From Parahoeflea halophila (lineage in GTDB: Bacteria > Pseudomonadota > Alphaproteobacteria > Rhizobiales > Rhizobiaceae), in NCBI RefSeq assembly GCF_900220985.1, contig NZ_OCPC01000004.1, positions 248,001 to 312,000 on the forward strand: 64,000 nucleotides of DNA, written 5' to 3'. The notes beneath the pieces were generated by a model, which searched no databases, was not told the origin of the DNA, and was given only the letters and a program-made list of their open reading frames with translations. A program made the position numbers and the translations under genes. This document shows positions 8,303 to 21,910 of this stretch, in pieces; within the stretch, counting starts at the first letter, position 1, and each line of letters starts with the position of its first letter.

Positions 8303-9222
8303 GCACCCCGGTTTCACGCCAGAGCCTCGGCGATTGGCTCACAAGCGAGCAGCCGGTCTCGCGCAGTCAGGCACGGCTTGGCCAAATCTGGCGGACCTGG
8401 AAACTGTTCAGCGGCAACCGGCTCGGAATGGTTGGCCTGGGAATTGTCGTTCTCTTGGTGCTGGTTGCGATCTTTGCCAATGTCATGGCGCCCTACGACC
8501 CGCTGCTGGGCGGCGATCTGCGCACCGAACGCCTGCTGCCACCCTCCTGGGAACACCTGATGGGCACCGACGATCTGGCGCGTGACATCTTCAGCCGTGT
8601 GGTTCACGGCGCGCGGCTGACGCTGCTTGTCGTCGCTCTGGTGGCTATCATCGCCACACCGATCGGACTGCTCGTCGGCACCGTCTCGGGCTATTTCGGC
8701 GGCTGGGTCGACACGGTGCTGATGCGTATCACCGACATCTTCCTGGCCTTCCCGCGGCTGATCCTGGCGCTGGCTTTCGTTGCCGCTCTCGGCCCGGGCA
8801 TCGAGAATGCCATCATCGCCATCGCTATTACCTCGTGGCCGCCCTATGCACGGCTTGCCCGCGCCGAAACACTCACCATCCGCAATGCCGAGCACATCGA
8901 CGCGATTCGGCTGCAGGGCGCATCCTCACCGCGTATTATCTGGGGACATGTGGTGCCGCTGTGCCTGTCCTCGGTAATCATTCGCGTCACCCTCGATATG
9001 GCGGGGATCATTCTGACCGCAGCCGGCTTGGGATTCCTCGGGCTTGGCGCGCAGCCGCCGCAACCCGAATGGGGCGCGATGATCGCCGGCGGCCGGCGCT
9101 TCATCATCGATTACTGGTGGGTGGCGACCATGCCCGGCATTGCCATTTTCGCCGTCTCGCTCGGTTTTAATCTGCTCGGCGACGGCCTGCGCGACGTGCT
9201 CGATCCGAAGGCCGGGAAATGA
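8299..9222 (+). CDS. Dipeptide ABC transporter permease, DppC-like
   Basis: A 307-residue permease with an N-terminal OppC_N-type segment (FSGNRLGMVGLGIVVLLVLVA region) and a BPD_transp_1 domain. The motif HLMGTDDLARDIFSRVVHGARL is diagnostic of DppC/OppC proteins. It begins with a four-base ATGA overlap with the DppB-like gene and ends with a four-base overlap with the first ATPase gene. It forms the membrane channel with the DppB-like subunit. Confidence 0.9.
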   Translation: MSTPVSRQSLGDWLTSEQPVSRSQARLGQIWRTWKLFSGNRLGMVGLGIVVLLVLVAIFANVMAPYDPLLGGDLRTERLLPPSWEHLMGTDDLARDIFSRVVHGARLTLLVVALVAIIATPIGLLVGTVSGYFGGWVDTVLMRITDIFLAFPRLILALAFVAALGPGIENAIIAIAITSWPPYARLARAETLTIRNAEHIDAIRLQGASSPRIIWGHVVPLCLSSVIIRVTLDMAGIILTAAGLGFLGLGAQPPQPEWGAMIAGGRRFIIDYWWVATMPGIAIFAVSLGFNLLGDGLRDVLDPKAGK

Positions 9223-10046
9223 GCCAGCTGCTGACGGTCGAAAACCTGCGCATTGCCTTTCCCTCGCGAAAGGGCCCTGTGGAAGTGGTGCGCGGTGTCA
9301 GTTTCAGTCTTGGCCGTGAACGGCTCGGCATTGTCGGCGAGAGCGGATCCGGAAAGTCTCAGACCGGCCGCGCCATTCTCGGCCTGACCCCGGTCTCAGG
9401 CACCGCCACCGCCGAGCGGCTGGAGTTCGACGGCATCAATCTGCGCAATGCCAGTCCGCGGCAATGGCGCAAGTTGCGCGGCGCCCGCATGTCGATGGTG
9501 ATGCAGGATCCGAAATTCTCATTGAACCCGGTGATGACCGTCGGTCGTCAACTGATGGAAGCGGTCAAGCTGCATGGCGGCAAGACGGAAGCCAGGGACA
9601 AGTCTCTCGCCATGCTTGAAGCCGTGCAAATCCGTGACCCTGAACGTGTGATGGCGGCCTATCCGCATGAGCTTTCCGGCGGCATGGGCCAGCGCGCCAT
9701 GATTGCCATGATGCTGATCACCGAGCCTGATCTGCTGATCGCAGACGAACCGACCTCGGCACTCGATGTCACCGTGCAGATCGAGGTCCTGCGCATTCTC
9801 GATCGCCTGGTCACCGAACGTGGCATGGGGTTGGTCTTCATCAGCCACGATCTGCGGCTTGTCGCGACCTTTTGCGACCGGGTGCTGGTCATGTATGCGG
9901 GGCGTGTGGTGGAAGAACTCGACGCCCGGCATATGGATCAGGCCAGTCACCCCTATACCAGGGGGCTGCTCAACTGCCTGCCGACGATTTCCGGCGACAC
10001 CCGCCCGCTGCCGGTTCTCGCGCGCGACGACGCCTGGCTCGAATAG
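9219..10046 (+). CDS. Dipeptide ABC transporter ATP-binding protein, DppD-like
   Basis: A 275-residue ABC ATPase. Walker A is GESGSGKS (40-47), the signature is LSGGMGQRA (152-160), Walker B is DLLIADEP (171-178), and the switch His is at 210. Family members usually read LSGGMRQR; the Gly in place of the first Arg of that motif is a minor departure. The C-terminus has the oligopeptide-type extension SHPYTRGLLNCLP. It works as a heteromer with the next gene's ATPase to power peptide import. Confidence 0.9.
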   Translation: MSQLLTVENLRIAFPSRKGPVEVVRGVSFSLGRERLGIVGESGSGKSQTGRAILGLTPVSGTATAERLEFDGINLRNASPRQWRKLRGARMSMVMQDPKFSLNPVMTVGRQLMEAVKLHGGKTEARDKSLAMLEAVQIRDPERVMAAYPHELSGGMGQRAMIAMMLITEPDLLIADEPTSALDVTVQIEVLRILDRLVTERGMGLVFISHDLRLVATFCDRVLVMYAGRVVEELDARHMDQASHPYTRGLLNCLPTISGDTRPLPVLARDDAWLE

Positions 10047-10055
10047 GAAACGCGC

Positions 10056-10826
10056 ATGGCCTTGATCGACATAGAGAACCTCGAAGTCACGTTTTCCGGC
10101 GGCGGCCGTCACGTCCGCGCACTCACGGGCGTGTCGCTCGCGGTCGAGGAAGAAGATAGTTTCGGCATCGTCGGCGAAAGCGGCTCCGGCAAGTCGACGG
10201 TTCTGCGCGCGCTGTGCGGATTAACGCCGGTAACCGCCGGCCGCATCAGCATCGACGGGAAGCCTGTGCCGTCGCCGCGCGACCAGGCATTTTATCGCCG
10301 GGTGCAGATGGTGTTTCAGGACCCCTATGCCTCGCTGCACCCGCGCCACACCATCGACCGCGTGTTGTCGGAGCCCCTGGTCATCCACGGCCTCGATCAT
10401 GTGGAGAAGCGGGTTGAACAGGCGCTTGAGGATGTCGGGCTGGGTGCAGGCTTCCGTTTCCGCTATCCGCACCAGCTGTCAGGCGGACAGCGCCAGCGCG
10501 TTGCCATCGCCCGTGCGCTGATCCTGGAACCGAAAATCATCCTGCTCGACGAGCCGACCTCGGCACTTGACGCCTCGATCCAGGCCGAGGTGCTCAATCT
10601 GCTCGACCGTTTGCGGGCGCAGCGCGGCCTTACCTACATTCTGGTCAGCCACGATCTTGCAGTCGTCTCGCACATGTGCGACCGGCTGGTGGTGATGCAG
10701 TCGGGCGAGGTGGTCGAAGAACTGACACGCGAAGCGTTGCAGGCCCACGAGACGACCCAGACCTATACCCGCAACCTGCTGACGGCGAGCGCGGGCTTTA
10801 CCCGTAGCCCCGCCCGTCCGCGCTGA
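10056..10826 (+). CDS. Dipeptide ABC transporter ATP-binding protein, DppF-like
   Basis: A 256-residue ABC ATPase with Walker A GESGSGKST (40-48), signature LSGGQRQRV (141-149) and Walker B IILLDEP (161-167). The typical DppF stretch MVFQDPYASLHPRHTI is present. It starts nine bases after the DppD-like gene. Its TGA overlaps the first possible ATG of the dipeptidase gene by one base, which ties transport and peptide hydrolysis into one transcript. Confidence 0.9.
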   Translation: MALIDIENLEVTFSGGGRHVRALTGVSLAVEEEDSFGIVGESGSGKSTVLRALCGLTPVTAGRISIDGKPVPSPRDQAFYRRVQMVFQDPYASLHPRHTIDRVLSEPLVIHGLDHVEKRVEQALEDVGLGAGFRFRYPHQLSGGQRQRVAIARALILEPKIILLDEPTSALDASIQAEVLNLLDRLRAQRGLTYILVSHDLAVVSHMCDRLVVMQSGEVVEELTREALQAHETTQTYTRNLLTASAGFTRSPARPR

Positions 10827-11902
10827 TGGAGCCAGCCATGGCAAAGACGCCATTTTTCGACGGCCACAATGACTTCCTGCTGCGTTTGCTGCGCGCGCCT
10901 GAAAACCGCGAGGCGCTGTGGCTGGAGGAGTGGCAGGAGGGGCACCTCGACCTGCCACGCATGCAGAAGGCGGGCTTCGCCGGCGGTTTCTTCGCCATCT
11001 ACATTCCGTCTCCGGAAGAGCCCGGCGCGCCCGATTATCAGGCGATGATGGACGCGCCGCCTTATGATCTGCCGCTGCCGCAACTGATGAGCGCCGATGA
11101 AACGCAAGCCACCGCATTGCAGATGGCGGCCCATCTGATGTGGATGGAACGAACCTCGAAGGGCGCTCTGAAGATCTGCCGCAGCACGGCCGATCTCAAC
11201 GCCTGCATGCAGACCGGCACCATCGCGGCAATCATGCACATGGAGGGTGCCGAAGCCATCGGCCCCGACCTCGACGCGCTCTACGCCTTTCATGCCATGG
11301 GTCTGCGATCGCTTGGCCCGGTCTGGAGCAGGCCGACCGTCTTCGGCCACGGCGTACCGTTCCGCTTTCCCGGAGATCCCGACACCGGGCCAGGCCTCAC
11401 CGATGCCGGCAAGCAGCTGGTCAAGGCCTGCAACGAGCTGAAGATCATGATCGACCTGTCGCACCTGAACGAGAAGGGCTTTGATGATGTCGCCCGCCTC
11501 TCGGATGCCCCGCTGGTCGCCACCCATTCCAACGCCCACGCGGTCACGCCCTCGACCCGCAACCTGACCGACCGTCAGCTTTCAATGATCCGCGAGAGTG
11601 GCGGCATGGTCGGCCTCAACTACGCCACCGTGTTCCTGCGTGAAGACGGCCGCAAGGCCACCGATTGCGGCTGGGACCCGGTGATGCGCCACCTCGATCA
11701 TCTCATCGAGAAGCTCGGCGAAGATCATGTCGGCTTCGGCTCCGACTTCGACGGCGCCGAACTGCCCGACGTCATCGGCGATGTCACGGGCGTTCAGGCG
11801 CTGATCGGGCAGATGCACGAACGGCAATATGGCGAGGCGCTGATCGAGAAGATCGCCCGGAAGAACTGGATTGCGCTTCTGGAACGGACCTGGGGGGTGT
11901 GA
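10826..11902 (+). CDS. Membrane-dipeptidase family (M19) zinc dipeptidase
   Basis: A 358-residue M19 (renal dipeptidase-like) peptidase. Binuclear zinc residues are recognisable: HxD at His14/Asp16, the Glu in MHMEGAEAIG, His in DLSHLNEKG, His in ATHSNAHAV, and the Asp-containing FGSDFDGAELP. There is no signal peptide, so it should act in the cytoplasm on peptides brought in by the upstream importer. The start may be the ATG at 10826 or the one at 10838 (MAKTPFF). M19 enzymes also cleave some D-amino-acid-containing dipeptides, so the precise substrate is open. Confidence 0.88.
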   Translation: MEPAMAKTPFFDGHNDFLLRLLRAPENREALWLEEWQEGHLDLPRMQKAGFAGGFFAIYIPSPEEPGAPDYQAMMDAPPYDLPLPQLMSADETQATALQMAAHLMWMERTSKGALKICRSTADLNACMQTGTIAAIMHMEGAEAIGPDLDALYAFHAMGLRSLGPVWSRPTVFGHGVPFRFPGDPDTGPGLTDAGKQLVKACNELKIMIDLSHLNEKGFDDVARLSDAPLVATHSNAHAVTPSTRNLTDRQLSMIRESGGMVGLNYATVFLREDGRKATDCGWDPVMRHLDHLIEKLGEDHVGFGSDFDGAELPDVIGDVTGVQALIGQMHERQYGEALIEKIARKNWIALLERTWGV

Positions 11903-11963
11903 TTCCGTCGACGCAGCGCCACTCATCCGTCTCCGGAAAGTTACGGAACACCCGAAGAAAGCT

Positions 11964-16105
<4,142 letters not shown>

Positions 16106-16148
16106 GCACTTCTACCCCCGCTGATGGGCCTGCGGCCCCTTACTACCG

Positions 16149-16256
16149 TCGTCATCCTCGGGCTTGACCCGAGGACCCAATACTTTGGTGCCAGCAGCAC
16201 CAGCTATTTGCCGCCTCGTCCGGTTGTGGATCCCCGGGACAAGCCCGAGGATGACG
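16149..16256. repeat. Paired palindromic intergenic repeat of alphaproteobacterial type
   Basis: The motif GTCATCCTCGGGCTTGACCC at 16151-16170 recurs inverted as GGGACAAGCCCGAGGATGAC at 16236-16255, about 85 bases centre to centre. Each half also contains its own small palindrome (CTCGGGCTTGACCCGAG). Short elements of this wording are common between genes in Rhizobiales genomes. It lies between pccA and the small unknown gene and could fold into a large hairpin in the transcript, possibly separating expression of the two gene groups. Confidence 0.7.
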
Positions 16257-16274
16257 AGATGGTCGAGGCTTGAA

Positions 16275-16652
16275 TCAAACCTCCAGCACATCCTCGAACG
16301 CGGCCGGATAGCTCGCCCGCCCCACGCGCTCGTCGATACGGAGCAGCGCCTGGTAGGATTTCGGATCGAAAGGCTCTTCCGCGGGCACGATTTCGCGTCC
16401 GAACAGCCAGCTGATCCGCCCTGCATCGAGATTGCCGCGCTCGAACGGCTCGTCGCCGAACTTGTGCCACAGCGCATGCAGGAAGGCCGCGTCGGCAAGC
16501 TTTTCGGTCGATGTCCGGTCGGCCATGCGCTGCCGCTTGAAGATCGCCGTCACGCCGCGCGGATTGGCGCGGCGGATGGTGAACTGGAACCCCGTGCCGG
16601 GCAGGCCGGACGGGATCCCGCGGTGCTTGGTCATTTCAGGCAATTTTGCCAT
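16275..16652 (-). CDS. Conserved hypothetical protein, 125 residues
   Basis: A small soluble protein with no domain I can name. It is rich in charged residues and contains WHKFGDEPFERGNLDAGRI and FDPKSYQALLRIDERVGRASYP. The ATG overlaps the stop of the upstream GST gene by one base (TGATG), which strongly supports translation and co-expression. It lies between yghU and pccA on the minus strand. No signal peptide or membrane helix is seen. Function unknown. Confidence 0.75.
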   Translation of the reverse strand: MAKLPEMTKHRGIPSGLPGTGFQFTIRRANPRGVTAIFKRQRMADRTSTEKLADAAFLHALWHKFGDEPFERGNLDAGRISWLFGREIVPAEEPFDPKSYQALLRIDERVGRASYPAAFEDVLEV

Positions 16653-17572
16653 CAGGCCCCGCCTTCCTTCTGCGCCTCGAGCTTGTCCTGCGTTTTCAGC
16701 TCGAAATCGGATGCGTCGTGGCGCTCGCGCAGCTGCCCGGCCGGATCGCCGGAGGCGCGGTTGACCATGCGGCCACGCTTGACGGCAGGACGCTCGGCGA
16801 TCTGATCGGTCCAGCGCTTCACATTGGTATAGATGCCGGTGTCGAGATAGGTGGCTGCGTCATTGTAGACCTTGCCCTGCATCAGCGTGCCGTACCAGGG
16901 CCAGATCGCCATGTCGGCAATCGAGTATTCGATTCCCGCCATGTACTCGTTCTTGGCCAGGTGCTTGTCGAGCACGTCAAGCTGGCGCTTGACCTCCATG
17001 GCGTAGCGGTCGATGGCGTATTCGATCTTCATCGGCGCATAGGCATAGAAGTGCCCGAAGCCGCCGCCCAGGAACGGGCCGGCCCCCATCTGCCAAAACA
17101 GCCAGTTGAGCGCTTCGGTGCGGGCGTGGTGCTCCTTCGGCAGGAACGCGCCGAACTTCTCGGCTAGGTAGAGAAGGATCGCACCCGATTCGAACACCCG
17201 CGTAGGTTCCGGTGTCGAATGGTCGACCATCGCCGGGATCTTCGAGTTCGGGTTGATCTCGACAAAGCCCGAACCGAACTGGTCGCCGTCGCCGATATTG
17301 ATCAGCCAGGCATCGTATTCCGCGCCCTCATGACCAGCGGCGAGCAGCTCCTCGAGCATGACCGTCACCTTGACCCCATTTGGCGTGGCCAGCGAATAAA
17401 GCTGCAGCGGGTGCTTTCCGACCTGCAATTTCTGGTCATGGGTTGGGCCGGAGATCGGTCGGTTGATACTGGCAAAGCGACCGCCATTGCCCTGTTTCCA
17501 TTCCCACACTTTCGCAGGCTCATAGCCGGCGGGGAAGTTGTTTTCAGGCGGGAACTTGTGTTCTTCAGTCAT
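16652..17572 (-). CDS. yghU: YghU-type glutathione S-transferase / disulfide-bond reductase
   Basis: A 306-residue nu-class glutathione transferase. The N-terminal extension NRPISGPTHDQKLQVGKHPLQLYS and the thioredoxin-like domain with LATPNGVKV and NPNSKIPAMVDH are characteristic of YghU/YfcG enzymes, which bind two glutathione molecules and reduce disulfides and peroxides. The C-terminal helical domain follows (FWQMGAGPFLGGGFGHFYAYAP). It sits inside the propionyl-CoA locus, translationally coupled to the small unknown gene; its relevance to that pathway is unclear. Confidence 0.92.
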   Translation of the reverse strand: MTEEHKFPPENNFPAGYEPAKVWEWKQGNGGRFASINRPISGPTHDQKLQVGKHPLQLYSLATPNGVKVTVMLEELLAAGHEGAEYDAWLINIGDGDQFGSGFVEINPNSKIPAMVDHSTPEPTRVFESGAILLYLAEKFGAFLPKEHHARTEALNWLFWQMGAGPFLGGGFGHFYAYAPMKIEYAIDRYAMEVKRQLDVLDKHLAKNEYMAGIEYSIADMAIWPWYGTLMQGKVYNDAATYLDTGIYTNVKRWTDQIAERPAVKRGRMVNRASGDPAGQLRERHDASDFELKTQDKLEAQKEGGA

Positions 17573-17696
17573 GAAATCAGATCCTTGTTGGCGAGATGTG
17601 TCTCACCGGGGATATAGGTCAATGGTCCGCACATTGCAGCCGCCTCCGTCACCGGGTAACCGGTCAAATACCCGTGAGCGCGGCCTCTTCCCTGCC

Positions 17697-18092
17697 TCAT
17701 CCCAGATAATCCGCATCGTCCACCTTCTCGAGCCAGTCGACGACCACGCCGTCGAGTGCTTCCTGGATGACCAGATGCGTCATCGCCACGTCAGGTGACG
17801 CCCCATGCCAGTGCTTCTCGCCTGCCGGAAACCAGATCACGTCACCCGGCCGAATTTCTTCGACCGGCCCGCCTTCGCGCTGCGCCCGGCCCACGCCTGC
17901 GGTCACGATCAGCGTCTGCCCCAGCGGATGCGTGTGCCATGCCGTCCGTGCCCCGGGCTCGAATGTCACCGACACGCCCTGAACCCGTCCCGGTTCCTCG
18001 GCCTGAAACAGCTTGTCGAGCCGCACGGTTCCGGTGAAGTAATCTTCCGGCCCCTTGGCCGAGGGCGTCGATCCTGCGCGGGTGATCTTCAT
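17697..18092 (-). CDS. Metal-binding cupin, similar to bacterial hydroxynitrile lyase GtHNL
   Basis: A 131-residue single-domain cupin. Metal ligands are predicted at His53, His55, Gln59 and His94, with additional active-site His96 and His106. This is, from memory, the same set and numbering as in the manganese cupin hydroxynitrile lyase of Granulicella tundricola, and the flanking text [20 protein letters not shown] is nearly identical to it. The biological role of this family is not settled; cyanogenesis is improbable here. It lies 27 bases downstream of pccB and is probably co-transcribed with it. Confidence 0.85.
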   Translation of the reverse strand: MKITRAGSTPSAKGPEDYFTGTVRLDKLFQAEEPGRVQGVSVTFEPGARTAWHTHPLGQTLIVTAGVGRAQREGGPVEEIRPGDVIWFPAGEKHWHGASPDVAMTHLVIQEALDGVVVDWLEKVDDADYLG

Positions 18093-18119
18093 GGCGTGAT
18101 CCTTTGGGTGGGCGAGTAA

Positions 18120-19652
18120 TTACAACGGAATGTTGTCGTGCTTGCGCAGCGGTTGCGTCACCTTCTTGGTCTTGAGCATCTCGAATGCCCGTACGACGCG
18201 GCGGCGGGTCGAGTGCGGCATGATCACCTCGTCGATGAAGCCGCGCTGGGCGGCGACGAAAGGGTTGGCGAAGCGGTCCTCGTAATCGGCTGTCCGCCGC
18301 GCGATCTTGTCCGGGTCGCCGAGCTCCGAGCGATAGAGGATCTCGGTCGCACCCTTGGCGCCCATCACCGCGATCTGCGCCGTCGGCCAGGCGTAGTTGA
18401 CGTCGGCGCGGATGTGCTTGGAGGCCATCACGTCATAGGCGCCGCCATAGGCTTTTCGGGTAATCACGGTGACCTTCGGCACCGTCGCTTCGGCATAGGC
18501 GAACAGGAGTTTCGCGCCGTGCTTGATGATGCCGTTATATTCCTGGCCCACACCTGGCAGGAAGCCGGGAACATCGACCAGGGTCAGGATCGGAATGTTG
18601 AAGGCGTCGCAGAAGCGCACGAAGCGCGCGGCCTTCTTCGATGAATCGATGTCGAGGCAGCCCGCAAGCACCATTGGCTGGTTGGCGACAACGCCCACCG
18701 TCGAGCCGTTGAGCCGGATGAAACCGCACAGAATGTTCTTGGCATGATTGGCTTGGATCTCGAAGAAGTCGCCTTCGTCGCCAACCCGGGAAATCACCTC
18801 GCGCATGTCGTAGGGCTTGTTCGGATTGTCCGGCACAAGCGTGTCGAGCGCGTTCTCGATCCGGTCCGGCGCGTCCGCCGTCGGAATTACCGGCGGTTGC
18901 TCGCGGCTCGACAGCGGCAGGAAATCGAACATCCGGCGGATTTCGATCAGCGCCTCGACGTCGTTGTCGTAGGCCCCGTCGGCAACAGATGATTTTTTGG
19001 TGTGGGTCGAGGCTCCGCCGAGTTCTTCCGCGGTGACGATCTCGTTGGTCACGGTCTTGACCACATCCGGGCCGGTTACGAACATGTAGCTCGTATCCTT
19101 GACCATGAAGATGAAGTCGGTCATCGCCGGCGAATAGACCGCACCGCCCGCACATGGCCCCATGATCACCGAGATCTGCGGGATCACGCCCGAAGCCTGG
19201 ACATTGCGCCAGAACACCTCCGCATATCCGCCGAGCGAGGCCACACCTTCCTGGATGCGTGCGCCACCGGAATCGTTGAGCCCGATTAGCGGTGCGCCGT
19301 TCTGCACGGCGAGATCCATCACCTTGCAGATCTTCTCTGCATGCGTCTCCGACAGCGAGCCGCCGAACACGGTGAAATCCTGGGAGAAAACATAGACCGG
19401 GCGGCCATTGATGGTGCCCCAGCCGGTGATCACGCCGTCACCGGGGAACATCTGTTCTTCCATGCCGAAATCGGTGCAGCGATGGGTCTTGTACATGTCG
19501 TATTCCTCGAACGAACCCTCGTCGAGGAGCACTTCCAGCCGTTCACGCGCGGTCAGCTTGCCCTTGGCGTGCTGCGCGTCGATGCGCTTCTGGCCACCGC
19601 CAAGCCGGGCCTGTTCGCGCCGCTTTTCAACTTCTTCGATAATCTCGCGCAT
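18120..19652 (-). CDS. pccB: Propionyl-CoA carboxylase beta subunit (carboxyltransferase)
   Basis: A 510-residue carboxyltransferase that moves the carboxyl group from biotin on PccA to propionyl-CoA. It has the full crotonase-like N- and C-halves, with [16 protein letters not shown] and [16 protein letters not shown] in the first half and [17 protein letters not shown] in the second. The start chosen ([20 protein letters not shown]) gives the usual 510-residue length; the frame stays open far upstream across the divergent regulator gene, but that extension looks nothing like PccB. It is transcribed divergently from the ScfR-like regulator. Confidence 0.94.
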   Translation of the reverse strand: MREIIEEVEKRREQARLGGGQKRIDAQHAKGKLTARERLEVLLDEGSFEEYDMYKTHRCTDFGMEEQMFPGDGVITGWGTINGRPVYVFSQDFTVFGGSLSETHAEKICKVMDLAVQNGAPLIGLNDSGGARIQEGVASLGGYAEVFWRNVQASGVIPQISVIMGPCAGGAVYSPAMTDFIFMVKDTSYMFVTGPDVVKTVTNEIVTAEELGGASTHTKKSSVADGAYDNDVEALIEIRRMFDFLPLSSREQPPVIPTADAPDRIENALDTLVPDNPNKPYDMREVISRVGDEGDFFEIQANHAKNILCGFIRLNGSTVGVVANQPMVLAGCLDIDSSKKAARFVRFCDAFNIPILTLVDVPGFLPGVGQEYNGIIKHGAKLLFAYAEATVPKVTVITRKAYGGAYDVMASKHIRADVNYAWPTAQIAVMGAKGATEILYRSELGDPDKIARRTADYEDRFANPFVAAQRGFIDEVIMPHSTRRRVVRAFEMLKTKKVTQPLRKHDNIPL

Positions 19653-19824
19653 ACAAGTCTCCCGTTTCCGCCACGATCCCGGTTTCCCGGGAGCATTCCT
19701 GTCTTGACGACAGTGTAACATCGCACGCCCGCGTACAATCCGACCATCGGCATGTTGCCCGGTCCTAGCGCAATTGGCGTAAACGGGACAGGGTTGAAAA
19801 GGTAAGCATGTTGCACTAGCAATG

Positions 19825-19846
19825 TTTGCAACTGCAATTTTGCAAA
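19825..19846. promoter_or_regulatory. Candidate ScfR/PccR operator (direct TTTGCAA repeats)
   Basis: TTTGCAAC at 19825-19832 is followed six bases later by TTTGCAAA at 19839-19846, with further TTGCA copies close by (19811-19815 and the complementary TGCAA at 19833-19837). The PccR regulator of Rhodobacter is reported, as I recall, to bind a TTTGCAAA direct repeat. The site ends 13 bases before the regulator's own ATG and lies in the divergent pccB intergenic space, fitting autoregulation and control of pccB. Confidence 0.6.
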
Positions 19847-19859
19847 GTTGCGAATATCC

Positions 19860-21302
19860 ATGCGCACCCGCAAACTCTTCATCGGCGGCAAGATACGCGC
19901 CATTCGCGGCGAGCAGGGCCTGACCCAGGCCGGGTTTGCCCAAAAGCTTGGCATTTCCACCAGCTATCTCAACCAGATCGAGAACAACCAGCGTCATGTC
20001 AGTGCTTCGGTACTGCTGGCGCTTGCCGAGGCCTTCTCGGTCGACATCACCACACTGTCGGATCAGGACACCGATCGTCTGCTCGCCGATGTTTCCGAGG
20101 CGCTTGCCGATCCGGTAACTGGTGGCGCGCAGCCGTCCCTGACCGACGTCAAGCTGGTGGTTCAGAACGCACCCTCCTTCGCACGCGCCTTCCTGTCGCT
20201 TCACCAGGCCATGCGCCGATCCGGCGACCAACTTGCCGAACTCGACGAGACGCTGGAGCGCTCCGGCGCACTTTCCGAACCGACGCCCTATGAAGAGGTC
20301 CGCGACTTCTTCCACTATGTCGACAACTATATCCACGAGCTTGATCTTGCCGGCGAAGCGCTGAGCCGGGATCTGGCGAAGAGCCGCGGCATCAGCCTCA
20401 AGGCGCTGGCCGACCATATCGAGCGCCGTCACAGGGTGCGGGTGGTGATCGGTTCTGGCGGCGGGTCCGGGGCAGGGCGGGACGAGCCGAACGGTAGCGG
20501 CCTGCGCCGTTTCGATCCCGTCTCCCGCGTGCTCTGGCTAAATCCGCGCACCCCGGCCTCGACACAGGCCTTCCAGATTGCCTGCCAGATCGCGTTGATC
20601 GAGCACGACACCGACATGACCCGCATCATCGAGGGTGCCCGCTTTCGTTCTGCCGACGCCGCTGGCATCTGCCGCATCGGACTGGCCAACTACTTCGCAG
20701 GCGCCGCATTGCTTCCCTATGGTACGTTCAGCGCCGCCGCGCGGGAACTGCGCCACGATCTCGTGCTTCTGGCCGACCGCTTTTCGACCAGCCTCGAGCA
20801 GGTGGCGCACCGGCTTTCCACCCTCCAGCGCCCGAGCCAGAAAGGGGTGCCGTTCTTCTTCGCCCGGGTCGACAAGGCCGGCAACATCACCAAGCGCCAC
20901 TCCGCCACCAAACTGCAATTCGCCCGCTTCGGCTCGGCCTGCCCGTTGTGGAATGCGCACAGTGCGTTCGAGACGCCAAACCGCATAATCCGGCAACTGG
21001 CCGAAACCCCCGACGGCGTGCGCTATCTCTGTCTCGCCACCGCAGTCTCAAAACCGTCCGGCGGCTGGCGCGATCCGGTGCAGTCCTATGCGCTGGCGCT
21101 CGGTTGCGAAGTGGCGCACGCCGGTGAACTGGTCTATGCCGATGATCTCGACATTGCCCGCGCCGAGGCCTTCGAGCCGATCGGCGTCTCCTGCCGGATC
21201 TGTGAGCGCCGCAACTGCCACCAGCGTGCCGTGCCGCCGCTCAAGCGCCGGCTGATCGTCGATCCCAACACCCGCAGAACCGTGCCCTATGGTCTGGAGT
21301 AA
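19860..21302 (+). CDS. pccR: XRE-family short-chain fatty acyl-CoA regulator (ScfR/PccR type)
   Basis: A 480-residue regulator with a Cro/CI helix-turn-helix at about residues 9-66 ([21 protein letters not shown]) and a long C-terminal sensory part of the IrrE-like/DUF2083 class. The C-terminus has a cysteine cluster, Cys445, Cys448, Cys453 and His454, that could bind metal. ScfR proteins sense short-chain acyl-CoA; the PccR branch controls propionyl-CoA carboxylase, and this gene is divergent from pccB. I chose the ATG at 19860 rather than an upstream TTG because the TTG overlaps the operator-like repeat and family N-termini begin MRTRKLF or similar. Confidence 0.85.
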   Translation: MRTRKLFIGGKIRAIRGEQGLTQAGFAQKLGISTSYLNQIENNQRHVSASVLLALAEAFSVDITTLSDQDTDRLLADVSEALADPVTGGAQPSLTDVKLVVQNAPSFARAFLSLHQAMRRSGDQLAELDETLERSGALSEPTPYEEVRDFFHYVDNYIHELDLAGEALSRDLAKSRGISLKALADHIERRHRVRVVIGSGGGSGAGRDEPNGSGLRRFDPVSRVLWLNPRTPASTQAFQIACQIALIEHDTDMTRIIEGARFRSADAAGICRIGLANYFAGAALLPYGTFSAAARELRHDLVLLADRFSTSLEQVAHRLSTLQRPSQKGVPFFFARVDKAGNITKRHSATKLQFARFGSACPLWNAHSAFETPNRIIRQLAETPDGVRYLCLATAVSKPSGGWRDPVQSYALALGCEVAHAGELVYADDLDIARAEAFEPIGVSCRICERRNCHQRAVPPLKRRLIVDPNTRRTVPYGLE

Positions 21303-21388
21303 CCAGGCCAGGCTTGCGGCAGGTCATGCAGTCGGGCTAGGAAAACGCATCGCTCCGTCCAACGGGGCATAACGGAAAGGCAGCCTTG

Positions 21389-21835
21389 GTGACCGGCACG
21401 ATCTATGTCCTGAATGGACCGAACCTCAATCTTCTGGGCAAGCGCCAACCCGAAATCTACGGCAGCGAAACGCTTGCCGATGTTGAAGCGGCTGCCATCA
21501 GCCAGGCCAAGACCCATGGCCTGGACGTGAACTTTTTGCAGTCCAACGCCGAATATCAGTTGATCGACTGGATCCACGAAGCCCGCGAAAAGGCGGTGGC
21601 CATCGTCATCAATCCGGCTGCCTACACCCACACCTCGGTAGCGATCCTTGATGCACTCAATACCTTCGAAGGCCCGGTGATCGAGGTGCATATTTCCAAC
21701 GTCCACAAGCGCGAGGAATTCCGCCACCATTCCTTTGTCTCGCTGCGCGCCGACGGCGTTATCGCCGGCTGCGGAACCCAGGGCTACCTGCTGGCGATCG
21801 ACCGCATCGCCCGCCTGACAGCCTGCGAAAACTGA
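21389..21835 (+). CDS. aroQ: Type II 3-dehydroquinate dehydratase
   Basis: A 148-residue AroQ-type dehydroquinase of the shikimate pathway, forming dodecamers in the cytoplasm. The motifs [17 protein letters not shown] with the active-site Tyr, [18 protein letters not shown] and the lid or active-site residues REEFRHHSF are all present. I take the GTG at 21389 as start, eight bases after GGAAAGG; a TTG three bases earlier is possible. In many rhizobia aroQ is followed by accB-accC, which is not the case here, where benE follows. Confidence 0.93.
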   Translation: MTGTIYVLNGPNLNLLGKRQPEIYGSETLADVEAAAISQAKTHGLDVNFLQSNAEYQLIDWIHEAREKAVAIVINPAAYTHTSVAILDALNTFEGPVIEVHISNVHKREEFRHHSFVSLRADGVIAGCGTQGYLLAIDRIARLTACEN

Positions 21836-21910
21836 TCCGGCCGGTCCCGAGCTATCGCCTCGCAGACCGGCCTGAGCCAGACCCTCGTCCCAATCTACCG
21901 GAGCATTTCC

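Noticed and set aside
19653-20432. N-terminal extension of PccB by 260 codons into the divergent regulator gene
   Set aside because: The extended part does not resemble carboxyltransferases, PccB is normally 510 residues, and the regulator on the other strand is clearly coding.
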